Shown: piece by piece, positions 1 to 10,557 of the stretch | How positions within the stretch are numbered: the stretch's first letter is position 1 | Layout: each line of letters starts with the position of its first letter | NCBI GenBank assembly: GCA_037127255.1 | Contig: JBANSL010000005.1 | Coordinates: 63,115,909 to 63,179,908, forward strand | Direction: 5' to 3' | DNA: 64,000 bases | DNA from: Persicaria tinctoria | Lineage: Eukaryota > Streptophyta > Magnoliopsida > Caryophyllales > Polygonaceae | Notes under the pieces: generated by a model | What the model was told of the DNA's origin: nothing | The model's database searches: none | The model's input: the letters and a program-made list of their open reading frames with translations, nothing else | Position numbers and translations under genes: made by a program

Positions 1-1377
1 CTACAAAACACAAATGAACATTGGAACTTTGAATCAAGTAGAACAAAAAGAACCCCGTGGATCCAAGAGAACCCCATGGCGATCCCTCGAAGGAATGACA
101 TACGAAGCATGAAGATCACAAACGAACAAATGAAAATCGAACAAGAAACTGGAAAATCCATTTGCAGACTAAACATGAGAAAAGATATCAGACAAGGATC
201 AGAAGGTTGGGCAAAGGAATCACAGCGAGTGGAGTTGAAGAAAAACGACCCATATATACTAAACCATCCAGCTGATCACTCTAGACTTATGCTCTGCCTC
301 TCGACTCAGTTGATGTGGAAGAACCATGAACCTATGGACAAAGTTAAAGGTATTGTACTCTTGGACCTAGCGTTCTATTTTGAGAAATTTTATTGTATAG
401 ACCACTTAAATAGTATGCAAAGTAGGGCGTATTTACCCAGTTTGAACAACTTGGCTTCTAAAATATGGAAGTTTGCTTCCCTGTGGTACATTGTTGTGTG
501 GACCCATTTTTCTCGATCTGTCTTGCTCTGCCATATGTTTGTCTCACGTTCTGCTGATAATGCCTTTATCACTGGGTGGTTTTCGCGGTTGTTAAGGACA
601 CTAATGAGCTGCAGATGGGCAAACCCTGAACAAGTCTTGAGCTGTCAGAAGTCAAGGAAACTTGAACAACTGTCCTACCAAATGGATCAAATCTTGGTTG
701 ATGGAAATAGGATGGATGAAACCACGTCAAAGATACAAAGAGCAATTGGAAAGATGAAAGGAAAGATAGATGATTGGCATAAAGTTCCCCTTGACCCCAG
801 GTGTGCCTTATTCTTACTTGTTTTCGTCTCTAGCTCCTTATCCTTGCTGTCGATCGTTCCTTGTTTGCTTATATGCATTCTGAACTCGATAAAAGAACTA
901 AATTGTGCTTTTGAGTACATGACCGAACCAAATAGTGCTTTTGAGCACATGACCAAACATAGAAACTCTTTGAACCCTTCATACTTTGGACTCTACAATC
1001 CTTCTCTCCGACTGGAGAAAGAAAAGAACTCAATAAAACATACTATCTGCTCGCTAAGAAAACATCATAAGGAACCAATGGATCATAAGAAGAAGAAACT
1101 AGGAGGGAGGAAAAAGGTCTATGACCTAAATATCGACAAATGGATGAAGCAAACAGAAATCACAAACCAGGAACGCAAGCGAAAACTAAATGATGATAAC
1201 ATAAACTCAAGGAATAGAACAAGAGACCATAGAGAGGCAAGCACCCTAAGAAGAAACATTACTACCAACATAAATATGGAAAAAAGAACAAGTAAATTGA
1301 TAACTAAAGCGAGTGAGAGAACATCGGGCAACGAACCCCGTAATATGACAATTAATTTAAGCAAGTATCCAGAATGA
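1..1377 (+). CDS. LINE-1 ORF1 (partial, gag-like position)
   Basis: The frame is open from base 1; the first ATG in the window is at 76 (433 aa from there), but the true start is probably upstream. By position this is the LINE nucleic-acid-binding ORF1. What is visible does not show the expected C-terminal hallmarks: there is no CCHC zinc knuckle, and no DUF4283 fold could be recognised. The last third is very basic (Lys/Arg/Asn-rich, with KKKKLGGRKK around codon 340), which fits RNA binding. The middle (about 330-960) is hydrophobic and compositionally different, with three short membrane-like stretches, and may be foreign DNA inserted without breaking the frame. The stop overlaps the ORF2 start. 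Identity rests on position only. Confidence 0.55.
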   Translation, partial: LQNTNEHWNFESSRTKRTPWIQENPMAIPRRNDIRSMKITNEQMKIEQETGKSICRLNMRKDIRQGSEGWAKESQRVELKKNDPYILNHPADHSRLMLCLSTQLMWKNHEPMDKVKGIVLLDLAFYFEKFYCIDHLNSMQSRAYLPSLNNLASKIWKFASLWYIVVWTHFSRSVLLCHMFVSRSADNAFITGWFSRLLRTLMSCRWANPEQVLSCQKSRKLEQLSYQMDQILVDGNRMDETTSKIQRAIGKMKGKIDDWHKVPLDPRCALFLLVFVSSSLSLLSIVPCLLICILNSIKELNCAFEYMTEPNSAFEHMTKHRNSLNPSYFGLYNPSLRLEKEKNSIKHTICSLRKHHKEPMDHKKKKLGGRKKVYDLNIDKWMKQTEITNQERKRKLNDDNINSRNRTRDHREASTLRRNITTNINMEKRTSKLITKASERTSGNEPRNMTINLSKYPE

Positions 1378-4300
1378 AGATCTGTACATGGAATTGTTGC
1401 GGTCTAGGAAAACGAAACCGTTGGACTGAAGTCGAGACATTCTGCAAAATTGAAAATATACAAGTCTTAGCACTTTTGGAAACAAAAACGGAAAACCAAC
1501 CTTCCGATTCCACGTGGAAAAAGGCGGGCTTTGATTCCATTTGCTGGACGCCTACCCGTGGTCGGTCCGGGGGTATTTGTATTCTTTGGAAAGAATACCA
1601 GCTTATAGGAGGAAAGTTAATGGTTCTTGACAAAGATGAGCGATACACAACCCTTATCTTCGAGGACTACAATGCCAGAACCAAAGTTGCTTGCTGCATT
1701 GTTTATGCACCGGCCCAAGACCATGGCAAAAACGAATTCTGGCAAAAACTAACTGACCATATCCTTCTACTCGAGTGTCCCACTATAGTCATGGGTGACC
1801 TAAATGAAATCCAAAGTCCGACTGAAAAGTTGGGTGGAGCGATTCCAAACCAAACCAGATTTTCTAGAATCCTTTCATTCAAGGATGCATGTAATTTACT
1901 AGATATCCCAACAATTGGAAATGAGTTTACCTGGAGAAAGAACAAAACTGATCAAAACAATATTTATGAAAAACTGGATCGGGCGCTGGTCCAACATCAA
2001 ATACTTCAGTGGTACCCGAATGTAGCTACCAGAAACTACGCGTTCTCATTGTCTGACCACTGCCCGATCTCAATTGAACTAAAGCAAAACAGAACAACAA
2101 AAGCAAGACCCTTCAAGTTTGAGAAGATGTGGCTTCAACGAAAGGATTACCGCAACATAGTAAATCGGGCTTGGAACCTTCCCTGCTCGGGTTCTCATAT
2201 GTTCCAAGTAACAAAGAAAACTCAATACCTAAAAAAACTCTCAAAAGAGTGGAATAAAACAACTTTTGGAAACATCTTCCGACAACTCAAGGACATTGAA
2301 GAAAAATTGACAAATCTACAAAGTACAAACAATTCATCACAACTAGGTGACAACAATAGTAGACAAATGCGCCTATTAAACAAAAAAAGAAAAATCCTCC
2401 AATTTCATAGTCAATATTGGCGACAAAGGGCGAAAACAAAACACCTAAAGCTTTCCGATACGAACTCAAGATATCATCATAAAGTCGCTACGGGACGTCG
2501 GAATAGAAAAATTATTCGTGAAATTGTATCAACGGAAGGAACGACTATTATAGGCGATGAAAATATCAGAAGAGAGATTCAGAATGATTTTGAAAAACGA
2601 TTCAAAGAAGAAAGGATTAACAAAAATCTGTTAAATGAATATTTAGAACTAATAAACATAGAAATATCGCAACAAGACAATGATCTTCTCACAAAACCAA
2701 TAACAAATCAAGAAATTAAAAAAGCTTTCTTTTCCATGGGGAAAGACAAGTCTCCCGGACCTGACAGAATGACGGCAGAATTCTACCAACAATATTGGGA
2801 TATCGTTGGACCCTCAATTACAAAAGCAATTAAAGGCTTCTTTCACTCAGGGAAAATCCTAAGACAAATAAACCAAACTTTTATATCTCTAATCCCCAAA
2901 TGCGAAAATCCGAAGACAACAAACAACTATAGGCCTATTAGCCTCTATACAACGCTATATAAGGCAATCGCAAAAATTCTCGCGGAGAGACTGAAAATGG
3001 TATTACAGAAACTGATCCATCCGCTGCAAGGAGCTTTTATCAAAGACAGAGCAATCCAAGACAACGTGTTAATTGCACACGAAATCTTTCACTCTTTCCG
3101 TACTAAGAAGGGTCGTGACGGATGGATAGCGATCAAACTTGACATGGAAAAAGCATACGACAGAGTAAATTGGGAATTCTTATTTGATGTAATGACTAAA
3201 TTTGGATTCTGTCAGAAATTCACGAACTGGATAAAGGAATGTATTCAGACCGTATCTTTCTCCGTGTTGGTAAACGACGAACCTACTGCAACCTTTCAAC
3301 CAAAACGGGGACTAAGACAAGGAGACCCACTTTTCCCCTACCTTTTTATCCTAGGGGCAGAAATCCTGGCACGACGACTACAACGACAAAGCGATCTCCA
3401 AAACAATGATATCGGTTTCAAAACATCGCAAAGTGGGCCAACGATTCCTTTCCTCTCCTTTGCTGATGACATTATGATATTTTCTAAAGCAACAACAGAA
3501 GCCTGCAGAACGGTAAAAACCATCATAGACGAATATTGCGACATATCAGGCCAAAAAGTAAATTTCCAAAAATCAGCATTCCAAGCCACAAGGGGAATAA
3601 CAAACGACAAAATACAACGACTACAGGTCTGTATACAAATAATTAACCAAACCATATTAGAAAAATATCTGGGATGCCCCATAATCAATGGCAGAGTAAA
3701 CAAAGATACGTTCCAGGAAGTCATAGGAAAAACAGAGAACCAACTGTCAAAATGGAGAGCAAATGAACTCACCCAGCAAGGGCGAGCGATATTAGTTCAA
3801 GCAAACCTAGCGGCCAAACCAAGTTACATAATGCAAAATTTTATGCTTCCCACGACCATCCAAAATGATCTGGATCGAATTAATAGAAATTTCTTTTGGA
3901 ACAAAGGACCACAACATAAGCCAATGATAGGATGGGATAAAGTATGTAGACCGAAGAAAGATGGTGGAATTGGAATCCACAAGACAAAAGACATGAACAA
4001 AGCTTTACAAATGAAGTTGTTGTGGAAAATATTAGCAGAACCAGAAAATGAATGGGTCAAAACAATCCAACATAAGTACCTCAAAAGTGAGAAAATATGG
4101 AATTATAAAAGGAAAAGAAATTCATCCTGGCAATGGACAAAGCTAATGGAAATTAAAGACGAATTCTGTGAAGGACTAATATGGCAAGTGGGAAACGGCA
4201 AGACCATTAGATTTTGGAAGGATCCGTGGATCCAAAATGAAGGAAGCCTGAAACAAAAGAGCCTTATTGACCAAATAGATGAAAACGAATCGGTTGATAA

Positions 4301-5519
4301 CTTCATAAGACCAGATAAGACCTGGGACAGAGACAAACTGAATATCTATCTCCCGCCGGAAATTGTTGACAAAATTCTAGAGGTATACGTACCTTCCAAC
4401 GAAATTGAAGACAGATTATACTGGAAAACAAGCAAAAATGGATGGTTTTCTACGGCAAGTGCATTGGATTATGTGACTAGGACTAGAAGAGTCAACGCAG
4501 ACCAAATGGATTGGATATGGAAAATTGATTGCCCCCCAAAAGTAAAAAACTTCCTATGGAAAAATCTATTAAATGGAACACCAACAAAGGTTAGACTACA
4601 GAATAAAGGAATCCATGTGCCACTACAATGCCCCCTATGTTCCCACCCAGAGGAAGACAACATCCATCTTTTCACTGACTGTCGGATCTCATTATCGCTT
4701 ATAGGAGGCCTCGATAGGAGGATTGAACAAACGATTCGACATACGGACAAAGAGAACAAACCATACAAGGACATTATAACAAAAGTGTTCCAAAAACTAA
4801 CCCCCGAACAAAAATCAATCCTCGCCTTTGGATTATGGGGTATATGGTCGATGAGGAACAAAATAACTTTTGATAACAGCAACATCAATTCTATGGCTGA
4901 TTGGATACAAAAGATAAAGCAATTTAGAAAAATGTGGAAGAAGGTAGAAACAGACGATCAACCTGATCAAATTACCGAACAAAAAACCTCCAACCCCAAA
5001 AAGAAAACGTCAAAAGCAAAAATTGTCAGATGGAAAAAACCGGCTACGGATTTTGTCAAACTAAACTTCGATGGTGCTCGGACGGAGTCGAACAGAGCGG
5101 CGTCTGGGTTCGTTATCCGTGACTGTCAGGGTACGGTGCTTGCTTGTGGTGCCCGTGGACATGGTTCGATTTCGGCCGTGCAGGCGGAGTGCTTCGGTCT
5201 TATCGCGGGTCTTCTTGAAGCCTCCAAGCGGGGCTTCACCCATCTTGAGATCGAAGGTGATTGCCTTACGATCATAAACGCCCTTAAGGGTGTTTGGCAC
5301 TGTCCGTGGGAGATCGAGATGCCGATATCGGATGCCCTGGGTCTCTGTCGCGCCTTCCAGAATGTCACTTTCGGTCATATCTTCAGGGAGGGCAACCAGG
5401 TGGCGGATCGTCTTGCGCATCTTGGTCTCTCTTCTCACTTTGTAGCGAACTGCGTTCCCGCTGAGATCTTTGAGCTCGTTCGTGGGGACGCCATCGGGCG
5501 GGGAGCTAGACGTAAGTAG
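1374..5519 (+). CDS. LINE-1 ORF2: endonuclease / reverse transcriptase / RNase H polyprotein
   Basis: 1381 aa, uninterrupted. It nicks target DNA and copies the element RNA into the nick (target-primed reverse transcription). Residues 1-228 are an APE-type endonuclease: WNCCGLG near the N-terminus, LLETKT, MGDLNE and SDHCP carry the expected Asn, Glu, Asp/Asn and Asp/His. Reverse transcriptase follows, with GKDKSPGPD, NNYRPISL, KLDMEKAYDRVNW, GLRQGDPL and the catalytic FADD at about 696-699. A zinc-binding RT region is at about 1015-1105 (CPLCSHPEEDNIHLFTDC). RNase H is at about 1229-1350, with Asp in LNFDGA, Glu in AECFGL, Asp in EGDCL and Asp in NQVADRLAH. All listed active-site residues are present. 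The start was chosen because it overlaps the ORF1 stop and begins directly with the endonuclease motif. Base composition changes sharply at the RNase H domain, which is clearly GC-rich. Confidence 0.95.
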   Translation: MKICTWNCCGLGKRNRWTEVETFCKIENIQVLALLETKTENQPSDSTWKKAGFDSICWTPTRGRSGGICILWKEYQLIGGKLMVLDKDERYTTLIFEDYNARTKVACCIVYAPAQDHGKNEFWQKLTDHILLLECPTIVMGDLNEIQSPTEKLGGAIPNQTRFSRILSFKDACNLLDIPTIGNEFTWRKNKTDQNNIYEKLDRALVQHQILQWYPNVATRNYAFSLSDHCPISIELKQNRTTKARPFKFEKMWLQRKDYRNIVNRAWNLPCSGSHMFQVTKKTQYLKKLSKEWNKTTFGNIFRQLKDIEEKLTNLQSTNNSSQLGDNNSRQMRLLNKKRKILQFHSQYWRQRAKTKHLKLSDTNSRYHHKVATGRRNRKIIREIVSTEGTTIIGDENIRREIQNDFEKRFKEERINKNLLNEYLELINIEISQQDNDLLTKPITNQEIKKAFFSMGKDKSPGPDRMTAEFYQQYWDIVGPSITKAIKGFFHSGKILRQINQTFISLIPKCENPKTTNNYRPISLYTTLYKAIAKILAERLKMVLQKLIHPLQGAFIKDRAIQDNVLIAHEIFHSFRTKKGRDGWIAIKLDMEKAYDRVNWEFLFDVMTKFGFCQKFTNWIKECIQTVSFSVLVNDEPTATFQPKRGLRQGDPLFPYLFILGAEILARRLQRQSDLQNNDIGFKTSQSGPTIPFLSFADDIMIFSKATTEACRTVKTIIDEYCDISGQKVNFQKSAFQATRGITNDKIQRLQVCIQIINQTILEKYLGCPIINGRVNKDTFQEVIGKTENQLSKWRANELTQQGRAILVQANLAAKPSYIMQNFMLPTTIQNDLDRINRNFFWNKGPQHKPMIGWDKVCRPKKDGGIGIHKTKDMNKALQMKLLWKILAEPENEWVKTIQHKYLKSEKIWNYKRKRNSSWQWTKLMEIKDEFCEGLIWQVGNGKTIRFWKDPWIQNEGSLKQKSLIDQIDENESVDNFIRPDKTWDRDKLNIYLPPEIVDKILEVYVPSNEIEDRLYWKTSKNGWFSTASALDYVTRTRRVNADQMDWIWKIDCPPKVKNFLWKNLLNGTPTKVRLQNKGIHVPLQCPLCSHPEEDNIHLFTDCRISLSLIGGLDRRIEQTIRHTDKENKPYKDIITKVFQKLTPEQKSILAFGLWGIWSMRNKITFDNSNINSMADWIQKIKQFRKMWKKVETDDQPDQITEQKTSNPKKKTSKAKIVRWKKPATDFVKLNFDGARTESNRAASGFVIRDCQGTVLACGARGHGSISAVQAECFGLIAGLLEASKRGFTHLEIEGDCLTIINALKGVWHCPWEIEMPISDALGLCRAFQNVTFGHIFREGNQVADRLAHLGLSSHFVANCVPAEIFELVRGDAIGRGARRK

Positions 5520-5546
5520 CTTTCCCCCGAATCCTTGCCTTGTATC

Positions 5547-5567
5547 AAAAAAAAAAAAAAAAAAAAA
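5547..5567 (+). repeat. poly(A) tail of LINE-1
   Basis: A run of 21 A starting 28 bases after the ORF2 stop. It marks the 3' end of the retrotransposed transcript, so the 3' UTR is very short. Confidence 0.9.
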
Positions 5568-6334
5568 TTTGACCCGTGAGAAAACACAAGGTAATATATT
5601 ATCACCACTCTCAAAGGTCGGGATATTTTTATTACATTTGAAAGTTGAGGATATATTTTTTACCATACCCCCAATGATGGGGGTATTTTAATTAGTTTTC
5701 CCTAATTTTAAACCCCTAAAATAATAATAAAATAATGTAAAAAGAATTTGAGTCGAAAATCGCAAGTCGGCCTAATTTACACAATATATATAATACACAT
5801 ACATTCTAATATATACTAAGGTGTAACTCTTAGATTAGATCTTTCTTTTTAGATTTAAGGTTAGGATTGTTAGATCTCGATTGTTATTGTATTTGATTTG
5901 AGGTCGAGATCTTGTTCTTAGTTGTTGTTGTATATTTTTGTTGATTTGGGGTTGAGGTCTATATCTTGATCATTTCTAAAATTGTTGTGGATTTGGAGTT
6001 TAGATCGATAGACCTCGATTTTTCTCCGAATAATGTTGTTATTATGATTGAGGGGTAGTATATAAATATATATAAATAACATTTCTTACTTCTTTTTTTA
6101 AATTATTGTACTACAAGGCCTTGACTTGGCCTTGCACGCCAAGAAGTGAAACACTGCCAACACAAAAGACCATGACCTGCACGACATCTCAAGCGCCCTT
6201 GCACGCCAAGGAAGAAGCAGTGGCCATCGGCAGGCCGGCGAAGCGTCGACGGGCCACCACCAAACCAGGAGTGGGCAAGGATGGCACCAACGAGGAAAAA
6301 ACAAACCCAGAAGCCAGAAAGAAGGGGACGATAG
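5568..6334. other. gene-free spacer between LINE-1 and copia-1
   Basis: AT-rich. About 5860-6050 holds three loose copies of a TG-rich unit of about 60 bp (variants of TTGATTTGAGGTCGAGATCT). 6106-6369 contains an open frame of 87 aa rich in Lys/Arg (AKRRRATTKPGVGKDG) that looks like the tail of a decayed retroelement protein, but it could not be assigned. Nothing else was recognised. Confidence 0.4.
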
Positions 6335-6472
6335 TATTAGAATATATGTGTATTATGTATATTGTGTAAATTAGATAGCTTATTATGCAAGCCAAGATGT
6401 AAACTATATATTGATAGAGTCAATATAAATGAGGCAAGAGAGAATTATCCCAACCTCACATGGTATCTAAGC
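6335..6472 (+). promoter_or_regulatory. copia-1 5' LTR (about 126 bp) and primer-binding site
   Basis: The LTR end is set by CTCACA at 6455-6460 followed at once by TGGTATCTAAGC (6461-6472), a variant of the TGGTATCAGAGC primer-binding site complementary to initiator methionine tRNA. The start near 6335 is inferred from TATTAGAATATA, which resembles the usual TGTTAGAATATA copia start with one change. No second LTR was found, so the start is provisional. Confidence 0.6.
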
Positions 6473-6566
6473 CTTCCTAGGGTTTCGTTTTTTTCCCTCA
6501 TCACCGCCATCCTTTCTCCTCTACCGCATCTCCTTCCCGTCGATCTCCTTCGACACTCTCCACGCC

Positions 6567-7381
6567 ATGGCTGACAACCCAAACCCTAACCCTAAAGCTC
6601 TCTTCCACACAACCCTTACCGTGTCTAACATCAAAAACGACATCCCTCTCGTCCTTCATGTCGACTCTAACAAGTACAACTCTTGGATTGTGCTATTTCG
6701 TGTCACTATCATGGCTCACAAGGTACTCTGTCACATCGAACTTAAGGTCCCTCTCCCCCATAATGTTGATGATGAACTATGGGATCAACTTGATGCTACA
6801 ATTCTTCAATGGATCTATGGAACCATATCGCATCATCTCTTGTTAACCATTATGAAACCCACCGCCACTGCTCAGCAAGCCTGGAATACTCTTGAAAACT
6901 TCTTTCAAGACAACAAAAGCACTCGTGTTGTTCTTCTTGATCATGAGTTAACAACTGCCGACTTGAGGCTTTCCCAGATGTTACAACCTATTGTCGTAAG
7001 ATGAAGAGCATCTATGATCAACTACAAAGCGACAGTTCCGCAGTCTATGAGAATCATATGGTACTACAACTTGTTGCAGGCCTCTCGCCGGAGTTCAAAC
7101 ATGTCGGCAGCCATATCCAACATGCCGACACACTAACCTCATTCTCCAAGGCAAGTTCCCAACTTCTTCTCGAGGAAGTTACCCTCGTTGTACCTAAGAC
7201 TCCACCACCGGCTTCAGGTCTCTCAACCACCACCGACAAGCCAGTGGAGGAGAAGCAGACCACCCATCCTCCTTCCGAGTCCTCCACCGGTCATGGGAAA
7301 GGCAAAGGTCGTGGGTGTAGCAGCCGTGGTCGAGGGCGTGGTCTCGGTGATCTTACTTTCCAGTGCACCCCTATAGGCTAG
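6567..7381 (+). pseudogene. copia-1 gag, frameshifted
   Basis: Capsid-like protein of a copia element. The first part (6567-7003) has the UBN2-type gag pattern (Lys-Tyr-Asn-Ser-Trp, then ELWDQLDATILQWIYGTI, then AQQAWNTLENFF). A one-base frameshift near 6985 moves the rest to another frame, where TYCRKMKSIYDQLQ, VLQLVAGLSPEF and a Gly/Arg-rich tail (GRGRGLGD) continue the family pattern to a stop at 7381. The start ATG 6567 lies about 95 bp after the primer-binding site, as expected. It is broken, so not functional. Confidence 0.85.
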
Positions 7382-7722
7382 ATTCAAGTTCAAGGGAACT
7401 TTTCGCCTAACTGGACCAGTCACCCTGGCCTCCGACACGGTGGACATGTCCTATGTATCCCACAACCACTGAGGTCGACATCCTTGGTGTTGGCCCTTGC
7501 CCACAGTAGCACCAGGCGCAATATGCTTACTCTGATCAACAGTTTGGCATCCCGACGGGGATTGCACAGTCATTCTCCACCATGACACCCTCCGGATCAT
7601 TCATGGTACATGGACTATAGTGCATCCTCGCATATCCTCGCACATGACCATCAATAATCCAGGTAATCTCTCTGCTATTACTTCTAAGAGCAATTCCACT
7701 TCGATAATTGTTGGCAATGTTG
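7382..7722 (+). pseudogene. copia-1 protease remnant
   Basis: Translation in pieces gives a decayed SSHMTINNPGNLSAIT followed by SIIVGN, the end of the copia aspartic protease (family pattern DSGASSHMT ... VGNG). The catalytic Asp-Ser/Thr-Gly is no longer readable. The copia sequence stops here and resumes in the integrase at 10018. Confidence 0.6.
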
Positions 7723-10017
7723 AGAAATCAAAGGAAAAAGGAATGTGGTATGAAAAGTTTGGAAATTGCTCCATTTTCTCGGATCATTAGCACCACATGT
7801 CCAAATATATCTCACCTTTAGCCTTTTACCAATCCACTCTTTTTTGAGCTTAATTAAAGCCCTCTTGATTATTGTTGTTTTTTCACTCATGAATGGCTTT
7901 TGTATAACCCTCCTTTTGCGTGTAGATGTTGCTTTTATTCACAGGCATGAAATTTTTTACATTAGTACCTTTGCGAGGATGGTAATTAATTGCAGGGTTA
8001 TATAAAAATGAATCTATATGCTAAGAGTTTGTTTTCTTCCCCTGTATGACCATTGAAAAGTATTACTTGATGACAAGCAAGCTTAAGTATAGGGTGTTGA
8101 TGTGCGCTCAATTTGTTATGTTTTACATCTACTTTTACTTCGATTTCTGTCTATATTTTATACATTTATATTGGGAAAGCATGAGATTTGTGTAGTTTAT
8201 ATTTATTTGCAATATATGGAGGTCTACATAAGTTTCTGTTTAATTTATCACAAATCGGACGCACTTTGGGGCTTAAAGGAAAGTCATGAAGACATTGGAG
8301 AAGCTAAGGAAAACCACATGATGGTGCATCTGTAGAAAACTCCACTTTTCATCGTTCATCATTCTGAATCAAGATATGAGGTCTTCATGAGAGTTGTAGC
8401 CCTTGAAAAGATATTTCCAACGCATATTTGTATGTATCAATCGGACAAGCGAGGACTCAAGAAAAAGCATTTCAAGATGGAGCAGAATGCTGAAAACTGT
8501 CAAAGGACTCGAAATCGAGCCACACCTAGTCGATATCGAGTGGATGTCGAGGACCAGAAATCGAGCAGAAGCCAGAAGGCATTTTAACCAAGCGCAAGGA
8601 GGTCGATATCGACTCATCTGGTCGATATCGAGTGGAACATGTCGACCAGGAATGCCAGGACATCAAGCTGAAGAAACGAAGAAGTCGATTTCGACCCTAC
8701 ATGGACGATATCAAGTTAAGTTAACTCGAAATCTACTCTAGAGGCCGAGATCGAGTGAAGAGCAGAATCCGAGTCGATATTGACTGAACATGGTTGATAT
8801 CGAGTGACCACCAGAGGCCGATTTCAAGCCAATCCGAGTCCGAATTACGAGCTGGATTGCTTGCATTGGAAGGAAAGATCTTTTATCCAACTTGGAAGAT
8901 ATTTATCCACATTAGTAATTCCATATTTTACCTTAGAGGAATTTAATTGTTTTATTTTATTTATTTATCAAACATTTATCTTAGAAAATAGATAAATAGA
9001 ATTAGATAGTAGATAGAATTGTTCTTTGCTTGGATAGCGAGGATTGAACACTATAAATAAAGCCCTAGGGGCTGAGATTTAGAATCATCCAAGTCACAAG
9101 CAATTGTGTTTTCATAGAGTTAGAGAGAGAGTTGAGGCCGAGTGGAGTTAGAGCGAAGGACGAGACGTTTTTGGCTTTGTTCGGTTGTAAGCTTTCGTTT
9201 ATTTTAATGCAAGCAGTTTTCTTTATATTATTGATGTGTGTTTCTATGATGAAGAGCGAGTAGTCACCCCACTTCTAGGGTCGGGGTGAGCCCGACGGTA
9301 TCCATGTAAGGTAATCCATCAAAGGTACAACTTTTAGTGCGATTTCATCTTCTATCCCTAAGTTGCATGATTCTTCTACGACGGTAGTAGATGATCCTTA
9401 TTTGTGTTATTAAAGCGAAAGTGATCTTAATGCGAATTTGGATTAATTATGTAAAAAAGGTAGTAACAATTAGGGTTTATGTGAAAGGCACTATATTCTT
9501 AATTGTTTATGACGAAAGTTATTTGATGAAAAGGCATGATTTTTATATCTTTGGCATGATTCTTACATGGTTATCGTTGTGGTGTTGATACCCCGATCTT
9601 AGAAGCTTCTAGTTTATTGAATTCAATCTATCGAATCTGTGTTTATTTCTGTCTTTCATTTTATTGCAAAGTTACGGTTTTTAACATCGACTATTGTTGG
9701 TCGACATTGAGTTCAACCTAATTGATATCGAGTAGATTTCTGCTTGACGTCGAGTTTGTTCATCTTCTGTTGTGCAGTTTGCAGTTGAGATCGACTGCTT
9801 TAGTCAACATCGACTACTTTGGTCGACGTCGAGTAGCTTATGGTCGATTTCGAGGGCAATTTGGAACTTGAAAGGCGAGCGATGACACGCTTCCTCGTGG
9901 ATACGATACTGAAACCCTACCACTACAGCGGGAGGGATTCTTGAATTTTATTTGCTTGGACAGGGAGTTGGTTGATTTTATAATTAATATTTATTTGACT
10001 AGTTTCCATCCACAACA
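7723..10017 (+). mobile_element. 3' remnant of a Ty3/gypsy-type element with a 1.9-kb LTR
   Basis: 8095-10017 is read as an LTR of about 1.92 kb: it starts TGTTGATGTG and ends CACAACA (inverted TGTTG/CAACA), and is preceded by GACAAGCAAGCTTAAGTATAGG, which resembles the polypurine region of large plant gypsy elements. The 372 bp before it would be the end of the internal region; no protein was recognised there. The copia integrase resumes directly after 10017. The left part is truncated and some copia sequence is missing too, so no target-site duplication is available. The LTR is rich in TCGATATCGA-type motifs (8510-8810 and 9690-9855). Confidence 0.6.
9052..9059 (+). promoter_or_regulatory. 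TATA box in the gypsy LTR
   Basis: TATAAATA sits about 960 bp into the LTR, the usual place for a U3/R boundary promoter in a long LTR. Context only. Confidence 0.4.
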
Positions 10018-10219
10018 GTAAGTTAGGGAAACAATCCTGCTTGCCTTTTGTTTCGTCTCAGATGCCTACTATGGTTCTTTTTGATATTGTTCATAGTGAC
10101 TTATAGACATCTCCTGTTGTTGATAATTTAGGACATCGATATTATTTACTTTTATTGGATGATTTTATTCATTTCCTAAGTGTTTCCTTTAAAGTATAAA
10201 TCTCGGGTGTTTGTAATAT
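10018..10219 (+). pseudogene. copia-1 integrase, N-terminal part
   Basis: Reads LGKQSCLPF, then FDIVHSDL, a stop where Trp is expected, TSPVVDNLGHRYYLLLLDDF and KYKSRVFVI. This is the start of the copia integrase core with the first catalytic Asp (DDF region). It is interrupted by MULE-1 and continues at 17140. Confidence 0.85.
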
Positions 10220-10557
10220 GGATTGTTTTTGCTAAGTGTCCATTTTGAACATGACATTTTGCAAAATGTCCACTTTCATATTTCCTTTTTCAAAATGTCC
10301 ATTATGACATTTTTGCCCCTCCTTCCCATTTTTAATTTGACTTCTCATCTTCCCCTTTTTATTTTGATCATTGACCGGTTAAGGTCAATGACTTTGGTGA
10401 TACAACTTTGGCGACACATGTACGGTGATAAACAAATTTGTTGGTGACATTTTTTTTACGAGATTAGTGTCACCACTTTTATTAATGGTGACACATACGG
10501 TGACATTTTTTTTTTTTGACATCTTAGTTTTTAGAGTTTTTTTTTACAAGGTTACTA

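Larger units (their letters stand above)
1..5567 (+). mobile_element. L1-type LINE retrotransposon (LINE-1), left end outside window
   Basis: Non-LTR retrotransposon with two open reading frames in LINE order and a 3' run of 21 A. ORF1 and ORF2 overlap by four bases (ATGA at 1374-1377), so ORF2 is probably translated by termination-reinitiation. ORF2 carries endonuclease, reverse transcriptase, zinc-binding reverse transcriptase and RNase H regions, the arrangement of plant L1 elements with RNase H. ORF2 has no stop or frameshift, so the copy is fairly young. ORF1 is open to the first base of the window, so the 5' end, and with it the target-site duplication, lies outside. Confidence 0.93.

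Noticed and set aside
5061..5666. 201-aa open frame on the minus strand
   Set aside because: Mirror of the GC-rich RNase H coding region of LINE-1; no domain, and it crosses the poly(A) tail.
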